Assembly: GCF_020179425.1 (NCBI RefSeq)
Contig: NZ_JAILYM010000006.1
Location: 186,001-250,000, forward strand
Reading direction: 5' to 3'
DNA: 64,000 nt
DNA from: Novosphingobium percolationis
GTDB lineage: Bacteria; Pseudomonadota; Alphaproteobacteria; Sphingomonadales; Sphingomonadaceae
Part shown: positions 48,184 through 54,851 of the stretch, one piece after another
Position numbering within the stretch: position 1 is the stretch's first letter
How the letters are laid out: each line of letters opens with the position of its first letter
Made by a program: the position numbers and the translations under genes
Notes under the pieces: model-generated
Database searches by the model: none
What the model was told of the DNA's origin: nothing
Seen by the model: only the letters and a program-made list of their open reading frames with translations

Positions 48184-49773
48184 TCAGTTCACCTGCCGGG
48201 CCATTCCTTGCCAGTAGGGTTCGCGCAGCGCCCGGCGCAGGATCTTGCCCGACGCGTTGCGGGGCAGGGCGTCGATCACGTCGACCGACTTGGGCACCTT
48301 GAACCCGGCCAGCCGTTCGCGTGTCCACGCGATGACGCTGGCGGGATCGACGCTGTGGCCGGGACGCGGCACGCAGACGGCCTTGACAGCTTCCCCCCAC
48401 TTTTCGTCGGGAACGCCGATCACGGCCACTTCGGCGATATCGGGGTGGCCATAGATCGCGCTTTCGACTTGCGCCGGATAGACGTTCTCGCCGCCGGAAA
48501 TGATCATGTCCTTGATCCGGTCCTGGATGTGGACATAGCCGTCCGCGTCCATCGATCCGGCATCGCCGGTGGCCAGCCAGCCATCGTCGGTCAGCGTGGC
48601 GCGGGTCGCTTCGGGCAGCTTCCAGTAGCAGATCATGTTGTTGGTGGAGCGGGTCTGGATCTCGCCGACCTCGCCCGGGGGCAGGACGCGACCATCCTCG
48701 CCGACGATGCGCACCTCGACGCCCGGCAGCGGACGTCCGGCAGAGCGCATCCGGGCGTTGCCCTCGGGCGTGTGGTCCTCGGGCGGCAGGGTGCAGAACG
48801 TGCCCGCCGTCTCGGTCATGCCATAGGCCTGCACGAAGCCTGCATCGAACATGGCGATGCATTCGCGCAGCAGTTCGAGCGGGATCGGGCTTGCGCCATA
48901 GACGATATAGCGGATGCGGCTGAAATCGACCTTGCCGCAATCGGGGTGTCGCAGCAGCATCTGCAAGGCGGCGGGCACGATGAAGAAGCGGGTCACGCCC
49001 TTCTGCTCCACCGCATCGAACACCGCGCGCGGGTCGAATTCGGGCAGGATCACGGCGGGAAGCCCAGCCGCCATCGCGTTGACGCCAAGCCCGGTGCCGC
49101 CGATGTGCGCGCAGGGCATGGTGACAAGGATCGCCTCGTCGTCGTCAAGCACCTGGTGCGGTTCCTGGCCTGCGTGTTGCTTGCGCAGGCCAAACAGGTT
49201 CATGTTCGACAGCACAGCGCCTTTCGGATTGCCGGTTGTCCCTGATGTGTAGAGCTGCAGCACTGGATCGTTTCCGCCCGCGGGCGGAAACACCGCCGGG
49301 CGCGCCGCGTCGATCCAGCCCCGCGCTTCCCCGGCGGTAAAGCAGCGCTGCACGCGCGGCAGGGCGGCGAAGCCATCCTGCATCGCTTCGAACCCGTCGC
49401 CCAGAAACACCGCGCGCGCTTCGGCATTGTCGGCAATCCATGTCGCTTCGGCGGCGGCGAGGCGCCAGCCGATCGGCACCATCACGATCCCGGCGCGCGC
49501 GGCGGCGAAGAACAGCGTGAAGTAGAGCACGCTGTTCCTGCCGAACCACGCGATGCGGTCGCCCCTCGTGACGCCGATGTCGGCCAGGGCGCCGACGATG
49601 CGCGCGGTGGTGTCCTCCAATGTCGCGAAGTCGAGCACCCCGTCCGCGCCATCGAGCGCGATGCGCTTCGGTCGATCCGCCGCCCAGAAGCGGATGAATC
49701 CGTCGAATGTGAACAGGTGCGCCGTACGCACGGCAGTCTGCGTCGCCGATAGGGCGAACGTCGCTTCCTTCAT
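48184..49773 (-). CDS. Acyl-CoA synthetase (AMP-forming)
   Basis: 529 residues, MKEATFALSATQTAVRTAHL. ANL-family motifs: LQLYTSGTTGNPKGAVLSNM (P-loop), FVQAYGMTETAGTFCTLPPE, WLATGDAGSMDADGYVHIQD, DRIKDMIISGGENVYPAQVE and the C-terminal catalytic Lys in LPRNASGKILRRALREPYW. It activates a carboxylic acid with ATP and CoA. Chain length cannot be told, but the motif set is that of FadD3/FadD-like medium-chain or steroid-acid ligases. Same direction as the DUF2236 gene 36 bases upstream, so the two are probably co-transcribed. Confidence 0.92.
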   Translation of the reverse strand: MKEATFALSATQTAVRTAHLFTFDGFIRFWAADRPKRIALDGADGVLDFATLEDTTARIVGALADIGVTRGDRIAWFGRNSVLYFTLFFAAARAGIVMVPIGWRLAAAEATWIADNAEARAVFLGDGFEAMQDGFAALPRVQRCFTAGEARGWIDAARPAVFPPAGGNDPVLQLYTSGTTGNPKGAVLSNMNLFGLRKQHAGQEPHQVLDDDEAILVTMPCAHIGGTGLGVNAMAAGLPAVILPEFDPRAVFDAVEQKGVTRFFIVPAALQMLLRHPDCGKVDFSRIRYIVYGASPIPLELLRECIAMFDAGFVQAYGMTETAGTFCTLPPEDHTPEGNARMRSAGRPLPGVEVRIVGEDGRVLPPGEVGEIQTRSTNNMICYWKLPEATRATLTDDGWLATGDAGSMDADGYVHIQDRIKDMIISGGENVYPAQVESAIYGHPDIAEVAVIGVPDEKWGEAVKAVCVPRPGHSVDPASVIAWTRERLAGFKVPKSVDVIDALPRNASGKILRRALREPYWQGMARQVN

Positions 49774-49809
49774 CCCAGTCCCCTGCGGCCGGTTCTTGTG
49801 TCTTGCCGC

Positions 49810-50751
49810 TTATCGCCGGGCGAGAATGCGTTGCTGGCGATCATATGGCAACCACGCAAAATTGCCGGGCAGGCCCAGCCGTTCGGCAGCCAGCCAGGCC
49901 GGCGACCTGGTATCGCGCCAGGCATCGGCCATGCGGCCTGCCGTCTTGAGTGCGGCGCGGTCGAAGGCGGTGAGGTCCCAATCGGGCCCCAGTTCCAGCC
50001 GTTCGCGCACCACCGGCGGCAGGATCGACACCGCGCCCCGCGCCAGCGCGCGATGCAGGAACTTCGGTGTTCCCGGCGCCGCCTTGCCGGATGCGATGAT
50101 GTTCAGGAACTCGGTGTTGATCGGGTGCGGCTCGAAGTCGGGCAGCAACGCTTCCATCATGTCCATGAAGTCGGCTTCGGACGATGCCGAATGCGTCACG
50201 CCGTAGAGCGCGCCGACCGCTTCGCCTTCCTCGAAGAAGCGCGTCTGATCCTGCACCGACAGCGGGCGGACGAAATTATGGTAGGCCTTCATGAAGCCAT
50301 AAGCGGCGGTTGCATGGACCCAGTTGAGCAGTTCGGGCTCCAGCGCCTTGTACGCGCGGCCCGAAGGAGTCGTTCCGCCCACTTTGGCGTGCATCCGCGT
50401 GACGCCCGCGATCACCTTGCGCGCCATCGAGGCGGGGCCATAGACGCCGACCATCGCGGCAAGCCCGGTGCGGCGCGAACGCCCGATGGGATCGACCGGA
50501 TAGACCGAATGGTCCCACACGCCGCTGCGGATGCGCGCGTCGGCGAATTCCAGCAGCACCGCCGCCACGCCGCCCACGCCCATGGCGATCATGTTGCGGA
50601 ACACCTTCCACTGCACCGAATCCGGCGGCACCAGCGAAGGTTCGCCAACCGGGGCGCGGTAGTCGATCGTCCATTCGCGCTTGGCTGCCGCTTTCGCGCG
50701 CTCCGACATTTCCGGATCGAGCGGCTTTTCATCAGGATCGTGCAATGCCAT
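49810..50751 (-). CDS. DUF2236 / MpaB-Lcp-like oxygenase family protein
   Basis: 313 residues, MALHDPDEKPLDPEMSERAK. All-helical DUF2236 features: FRNMIAMGVGGVAAVLLEFA and the conserved RIRSGVWDHSVYPVDPIGRS. Next come RTGLAAMVGVYGPASMARKV and LLNWVHATAAYGFMKAYHNF, where the His and following helix match the heme-facing part of latex-clearing protein (Lcp) and MpaB relatives. Members are heme b proteins; some cleave isoprenoid double bonds, but most are uncharacterised. It is divergent from a TetR gene with two palindromes between. It may be a pathway oxygenase. Confidence 0.82.
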   Translation of the reverse strand: MALHDPDEKPLDPEMSERAKAAAKREWTIDYRAPVGEPSLVPPDSVQWKVFRNMIAMGVGGVAAVLLEFADARIRSGVWDHSVYPVDPIGRSRRTGLAAMVGVYGPASMARKVIAGVTRMHAKVGGTTPSGRAYKALEPELLNWVHATAAYGFMKAYHNFVRPLSVQDQTRFFEEGEAVGALYGVTHSASSEADFMDMMEALLPDFEPHPINTEFLNIIASGKAAPGTPKFLHRALARGAVSILPPVVRERLELGPDWDLTAFDRAALKTAGRMADAWRDTRSPAWLAAERLGLPGNFAWLPYDRQQRILARR

Positions 50752-50770
50752 CGGGCGACCTCGTTGAACT

Positions 50771-50800
50771 TATCAGATGATATAGGGGTATCAGCTGATA
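50771..50800. promoter_or_regulatory. Two TATC-N4-GATA palindromes (putative operators)
   Basis: TATCAGATGATA (50771-50782) and the perfect palindrome TATCAGCTGATA (50789-50800), centres 18 bases apart, between the divergent DUF2236 and TetR genes. The half-site is shared with the other TTATC/GATAA sites of the window. Confidence 0.65.
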
Positions 50801-50837
50801 GGTTCCCCTGCAAGCGCTTCGGGTCTATGGGGCGGTA

Positions 50838-51524
50838 ATGATCGACCGCCTGCTATCCGTACCGACCGCTTCTCTGGACGGACCGACTTCTCCCGAAACC
50901 ACGCGCGAGCGGATCCTGCGGGTGGGCATGGCCTGCTTCGCGCAGGAGGGCTTTGCCGGGGCGACGACGCGAATGATCGCCAGCGCCGCCGGTGTGACGC
51001 TTCCGGTCATTGCCTATCACTTCGGCAACAAGGACGGGCTGCATCTCGCATGCGCGGAGGAGATCGTGGAGCAGCACCGTCGGCGGTTGCTCCCCGTCGC
51101 GGCTGCTGCCCGTTGCGCTGCCGACGACGGCAGCCTCACCGCAGCGCAGGCGCGCGTCTGGCTGGAGAAGATCCTGGCGGCATTGGTCGCCGCGATCACC
51201 GCCGACGACGATCAGCGCCTGGCGACGGACTTCGTGCTGCGCGAATTGAGCGAGCAGGGGCCGGGCTATCACCTCCTTTACGAGGAACTGTGGAAGCCCG
51301 GCATGGAACTGGTTGCCGAACTGATCGCCGTCGCGCGGGAGCGCCCCGCCAAGGAAGAGGCCGACCGCGTCGGTGCGATGATGTTGCTGGCCTCGCTGTC
51401 CTCTTTGACGCGCGACGAGCCGGTGGCCAGCGCATTCCTGGGGGGCAGCGCCTCTGAAGAGCCACATCGCACGCTGATCGGGCAGACGGCGCTGCGCCTG
51501 CTCTCGGGGTTGCTGCTGGCCTGA
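50838..51524 (+). CDS. TetR-family regulator (CecR/DUF1956-like)
   Basis: 228 residues, MIDRLLSVPTASLDGPTSPE. The N-terminal HTH is RILRVGMACFAQEGFAGATT, RMIASAAGVTLPVIAYHFGN, KDGLHLACAEEIVEQH. The ligand domain resembles DUF1956/CecR (RVWLEKILAALVAAITADDD, FVLRELSEQGPGYHLLYEEL). It is divergent from the DUF2236-ligase operon and precedes an acyl-CoA dehydrogenase. The TTATC/GATAA sites before itself and that dehydrogenase make it a candidate for the local repressor, sharing the role with the TetR at 54029. Confidence 0.88.
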   Translation: MIDRLLSVPTASLDGPTSPETTRERILRVGMACFAQEGFAGATTRMIASAAGVTLPVIAYHFGNKDGLHLACAEEIVEQHRRRLLPVAAAARCAADDGSLTAAQARVWLEKILAALVAAITADDDQRLATDFVLRELSEQGPGYHLLYEELWKPGMELVAELIAVARERPAKEEADRVGAMMLLASLSSLTRDEPVASAFLGGSASEEPHRTLIGQTALRLLSGLLLA

Positions 51525-51552
51525 CACGCCTTGCACGCTCTCCACATGCTTG

Positions 51553-51568
51553 TTATCACGCCTGATAA
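51553..51568. promoter_or_regulatory. TTATCA-N4-TGATAA operator-like site
   Basis: Perfect 6-base arms around CGCC, 21 bases before the acyl-CoA dehydrogenase start. Flanks CTTG and ACAAG extend the symmetry. The same 16-base design occurs at 54004 and 54783. Confidence 0.65.
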
Positions 51569-51589
51569 ACAAGTGTGTGGGGAATGACG

Positions 51590-52819
51590 ATGGACCTGGA
51601 CTGGACGGCCGAAGACCTTGCCTTCGCGGCCGAAGCGCGCGCCTTTTTCGAAAAGGAGCTGACGCCTGAACTGCGCGATGCGGGTCGCCTGATGACCAGC
51701 GTCTATGGCGATCACGAGCTGGGCATGGAATGGCAGGCCAAGCTCCATGCCAAGGGCTGGGCCGCGCCGCACTGGCAGGTCGAACACGGCGGGCAGGACT
51801 GGACCGATGCCCAGCACTACCTGTTCGAACGCGAACGCATCCTCGCCGGTGCGCCGCCGGTTTCGCCGATGGGCATCCACATGGTCGCTTATGTGATCCA
51901 GGCATTCGGCACCGACGAACAGAAGGCCTACTTCCTGCCGCGCATCCTCTCGGGCGAAGTGTTCTTCTGCCAGGGCTACAGCGAACCGCAGTCGGGTTCC
52001 GACCTTGCCTCGCTGCAGATGCGTGCCGATTCGGACGGGGACGACTTCATCCTCAACGGTTCGAAGATCTGGACCACCCACGCGCAGCAGGCGAACTGGA
52101 TGTTCTGCCTCGTGCGTTCCACGCGTGGCCTGCGCCCGCAGCAGGGCATCACCTTCCTGCTCGTCGACATGACCTCGCCGGGCGTGGTCGTTCGCCCGCT
52201 GGTGATGACCTCGGGCGAGACGGTGCAGAACCAGATCTTCTTCACCGACGTCCGCGTGCCCAAGGCCAACGCGATCGGCGCGATCGACGATGGCTGGACG
52301 GTCGCCAAGTACCTGCTCGAATTCGAACGCGGCGCGCGCGGCTATTCCGCCGGGCTCAAGGTCCGCGCCGAGGCGCTGCGCGAGAATGCGCGCACCACGC
52401 CCACGCCCGACGGCATGCTGATCGACGACGAGGTCTTCGCCTCGCGTCTGGCCCGCCTGATGATGAAGCTCGACGTGCTCGAAGTGCTGGAGTTCAAGCT
52501 GTTGGCAGGCGCGCGCGACGATGGATCGGTGGGTGCGCTGTCGTCGATGATGAAGGTACTGGGCACCGAACTCGCCACCGAAATGACCGAGCTGACTTTC
52601 CGCGCGGCGGGCACCACGGGAACGGTCTATCAGCCGCACGTCACGCGGCCGGGCGGTCCCGTGCCGAACTACACCCCGCCAGCCGATGGCGGCAGCATCG
52701 GCGAAGTCTGGCAGGCGCTGGCGCCCTTGCGCTACTTCAACGAACGCGCCGGGCCGATCTATGCCGGTTCGAACGAGATCCAGCGCAACATCCTTGCCAA
52801 GCGCGTCCTCGGTCTCTGA
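51590..52819 (+). CDS. Acyl-CoA dehydrogenase, large-type subunit
   Basis: 409 residues from ATG 51590 (MDLDWTAEDLAFAAEARAFF), with GTGGGGA seven bases before. Motifs: CQGYSEPQSGSDLASLQMRA, FILNGSKIWTTHAQQANWMF, and C-terminal IYAGSNEIQRNILAKRVLGL. Ala stands where the catalytic Glu of YEGT would be. It is about 400 residues and its closest relative in the window is the one at 3973. Its probable partner is the shorter dehydrogenase at 52912, encoded convergently and preceded by the same palindrome. Confidence 0.9.
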   Translation: MDLDWTAEDLAFAAEARAFFEKELTPELRDAGRLMTSVYGDHELGMEWQAKLHAKGWAAPHWQVEHGGQDWTDAQHYLFERERILAGAPPVSPMGIHMVAYVIQAFGTDEQKAYFLPRILSGEVFFCQGYSEPQSGSDLASLQMRADSDGDDFILNGSKIWTTHAQQANWMFCLVRSTRGLRPQQGITFLLVDMTSPGVVVRPLVMTSGETVQNQIFFTDVRVPKANAIGAIDDGWTVAKYLLEFERGARGYSAGLKVRAEALRENARTTPTPDGMLIDDEVFASRLARLMMKLDVLEVLEFKLLAGARDDGSVGALSSMMKVLGTELATEMTELTFRAAGTTGTVYQPHVTRPGGPVPNYTPPADGGSIGEVWQALAPLRYFNERAGPIYAGSNEIQRNILAKRVLGL

Positions 52820-52832
52820 GGCACGCAGACGG

Positions 52833-52873
52833 AAAAAAGGCCCCGGAACCGCGCTGGTTCCGGGGCCTTTTTT
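52833..52873. terminator. Bidirectional intrinsic terminator
   Basis: GGCCCCGGAACC (52839-52850) and GGTTCCGGGGCC (52856-52867) form a perfect 12-bp stem with a GCGCT loop, with AAAAAA before and TTTTTT after. It serves both convergent acyl-CoA dehydrogenase genes. Confidence 0.92.
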
Positions 52874-52911
52874 CGTGTCCCCTTCCACTGGCGGATGGGG
52901 AAGGGCTGCTC

Positions 52912-53982
52912 TTACGCCACCTTCAGCTTGCGATAGCGCCTGGTGTGCGCGTCGGCATCGCCGAACTGGTTTTCGATCGCGGTGGTGCGGCGGAAATAGT
53001 GACCGATGCGCAGTTCCTCGGTCAGGCCCATGCCGCCGTGCAGCTGAACCGCCTGCTGGCCGATGTAGCGCGCCGCATCGCCCACTTGCGCCTTGGCTGC
53101 CGAAACCGCCGCCGGATCGTCACCGCGCAGCGCCGCCAGGATCGCCGCCGCGGCGCTCTGTTCAAGCTGGATGCGCATGTCGACCATGCGGTGCTGCAGC
53201 ACCTGGAACGAGGCGAGCGCCTGTCCGAACTGCTTGCGCTGCTTGGTGTAGTCGATCGTGTCGTCGAGCATCGTGCGCATCAGGCCGACGCCTTCCGAAC
53301 AGACCGCCGCCGTGCCGGCATCGACCGCCGCCGCGATGGCCGCTGCCGCCGCATCGCCCACCGCCAGCAGCGTCGCGGGCGTGGCGTCGAGCAGCAGGTC
53401 GGCCGCCGGATGATCGTCGATCAGGCGGTAGTCGCGCATCGGCGCCGGACCTTCGAGGCGGAACACGCCGACGCCGTCGGGACTGGTTGCCGTCACCAGC
53501 ACGCCATCGGCCTCTGCGGCCCAGCGCACCGCGCGCTTGGTGCCGGTCAGGCGCCATTCGGTGCCGTGCTGCACCGCCGTGGTGCGGATCGACAGCGCAT
53601 CGCCGCGGCTCTGTTCCTCTTCCCAGGCCAGCACGATGACCTTGCCGTTTGCCAGGTCCGCGCCCAGTGCATCCTGGCCGCCCAGCTTTGCGAGCAGCGT
53701 GCCGACCGTCACCGGTGCCTCGACATACGGGGTGGGGGCAAGCGCCGCGCCGAGTGCTTCGGCCACCACCATGTGCGCCTGCGGGCCATGGCCGAAGCCG
53801 CCCCAGGCTTCGGGCAAGCCGGCGCCGGCAAGGCCCAGCGCGCCCTGCATCTCGTCCCAGAACGCCCGCTGTGCCGCGCCGCCGCGCATCTCGCGGCGAC
53901 GGTCGAAGGGCAGGTATTGCTTCAGCCAGCCCGACACGCTGTCGGCCAGCATGCGCAGGTCGTCGTCGAGTTCGAGATTCAC
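52912..53982 (-). CDS. Acyl-CoA dehydrogenase, small-type subunit
   Basis: 356 residues from GTG 53982 (VNLELDDDLRMLADSVSGWL). GGGAG sits seven bases before this codon, whereas it abuts a GTG at 53988. Motifs: LPEAWGGFGHGPQAHMVVAE, YTKQRKQFGQALASFQVLQH, LHGGMGLTEELRIGHYFRRT and AIENQFGDADAHTRRYRKLK. Like the protein at 5210 it lacks the normal C-terminal YEGT-QR element. Size and divergence mark it as the second subunit of a heteromeric dehydrogenase with the 51590 protein. Confidence 0.87.
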   Translation of the reverse strand: MNLELDDDLRMLADSVSGWLKQYLPFDRRREMRGGAAQRAFWDEMQGALGLAGAGLPEAWGGFGHGPQAHMVVAEALGAALAPTPYVEAPVTVGTLLAKLGGQDALGADLANGKVIVLAWEEEQSRGDALSIRTTAVQHGTEWRLTGTKRAVRWAAEADGVLVTATSPDGVGVFRLEGPAPMRDYRLIDDHPAADLLLDATPATLLAVGDAAAAAIAAAVDAGTAAVCSEGVGLMRTMLDDTIDYTKQRKQFGQALASFQVLQHRMVDMRIQLEQSAAAAILAALRGDDPAAVSAAKAQVGDAARYIGQQAVQLHGGMGLTEELRIGHYFRRTTAIENQFGDADAHTRRYRKLKVA

Positions 53983-54003
53983 CGGCACTCTCCCAAGGTT
54001 CGT

Positions 54004-54019
54004 TTATCAGTCCTGATAA
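54004..54019. promoter_or_regulatory. TTATCA-N4-TGATAA operator-like site
   Basis: Perfect arms around GTCC, 21 bases before the start of the leftward dehydrogenase. This is the same distance as the matching site at 51553 from its own gene. It lies between that gene and the TetR gene upstream. Confidence 0.65.
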
Positions 54020-54028
54020 CAAGCCTTT

Positions 54029-54682
54029 TCAGAGAAGCAAGCCACGCATCAAGGTTTCGACCGTCTGCTCGCGATAGCGCTCGTGCAGGTCGCGGTCGGC
54101 AAAGGGAATGCCGCCGAACACGGCGGACAGCGTGAAGCGGTTGGCATAGAGACCGTCCGCAGAGCCGATGGTGTTGAAATAGAACAGCTTGGGGTCGATC
54201 GGCCGGAATTCCCCCGCCTCCACGCCTTCGGCGATGATGCGCGCCTGCGCGTTGGCGATAGGCATCAGCAGTTCCTCGGCGATGTGCTTCACCCGCTGCG
54301 GATCGGCCTCGCGCACCATCACCTGGATCAGCCGGTTGAGGTAGGGGATCTGGTAATAGGTATCGACGATGCCGCGCAGGTGGATTCGCATCCGCTCGGT
54401 GGGCGTCACGTCCATGCGGAACAGCCGGTCGAGCTGGCGGATGCGGCGATAGACGTCCCGATCGAGCAGCGCGAGCATCAGCCCTTCCTTGCTGCCGAAG
54501 AAATAGCGGATCATCGCGTGGTTCACGCCCGCGCGCTGCGCGATGTCGACGATGCCGATTTCCACCGTGTCCAACTCGCGCATCAGCGCGCTGGTAGCGT
54601 CGAGCAGCGCCTCGCGGCTGTTTTCGCGCCCGGCGCGGGGAGGGGGCGGGACGGCGGCATCGCTGCGGCGGCTGTTGTTCAT
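54029..54682 (-). CDS. TetR-family regulator
   Basis: 217 residues from ATG 54682 (MNNSRRSDAAVPPPPRAGRE). HTH: ALLDATSALMRELDTVEIGI, VDIAQRAGVNHAMIRYFFGS, KEGLMLALLDRDVYRRIRQL. The C-terminal domain has the YYQIPYLNRLIQVMVREADP and FYFNTIGSADGLYANRFTLS elements seen in regulators of acyl-CoA or lipid catabolism. It is divergent from the TonB receptor with two TTATC/GATAA sites in the gap, and is followed by a dehydrogenase with another. It is the best candidate to bind these sites. Confidence 0.88.
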   Translation of the reverse strand: MNNSRRSDAAVPPPPRAGRENSREALLDATSALMRELDTVEIGIVDIAQRAGVNHAMIRYFFGSKEGLMLALLDRDVYRRIRQLDRLFRMDVTPTERMRIHLRGIVDTYYQIPYLNRLIQVMVREADPQRVKHIAEELLMPIANAQARIIAEGVEAGEFRPIDPKLFYFNTIGSADGLYANRFTLSAVFGGIPFADRDLHERYREQTVETLMRGLLL

Positions 54683-54782
54683 CGCACCGTTTGATCCCGC
54701 AAGCCCCACGTTGGCAAGCCCCAACCTGCCAAACCTTTGCCCGTGCCGGTTGGCAAAAATGCCACACTCCTGAAAATGTTCG

Positions 54783-54816
54783 TTATCATGATTGATAACT
54801 GCTTATCGCCTGATAA
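54783..54816. promoter_or_regulatory. Two TTATC/GATAA inverted repeats before the TonB receptor
   Basis: TTATCA-TGAT-TGATAA (54783-54798) and TTATC-GCCT-GATAA (54803-54816), in the 169-base gap between the divergent TetR and TonB-receptor genes. Both symmetries match the sites elsewhere in the window. Confidence 0.68.
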
Positions 54817-54851
54817 AAGGCGGCGCAAGAAGGGTTCAAGGGAGAGAGAAA

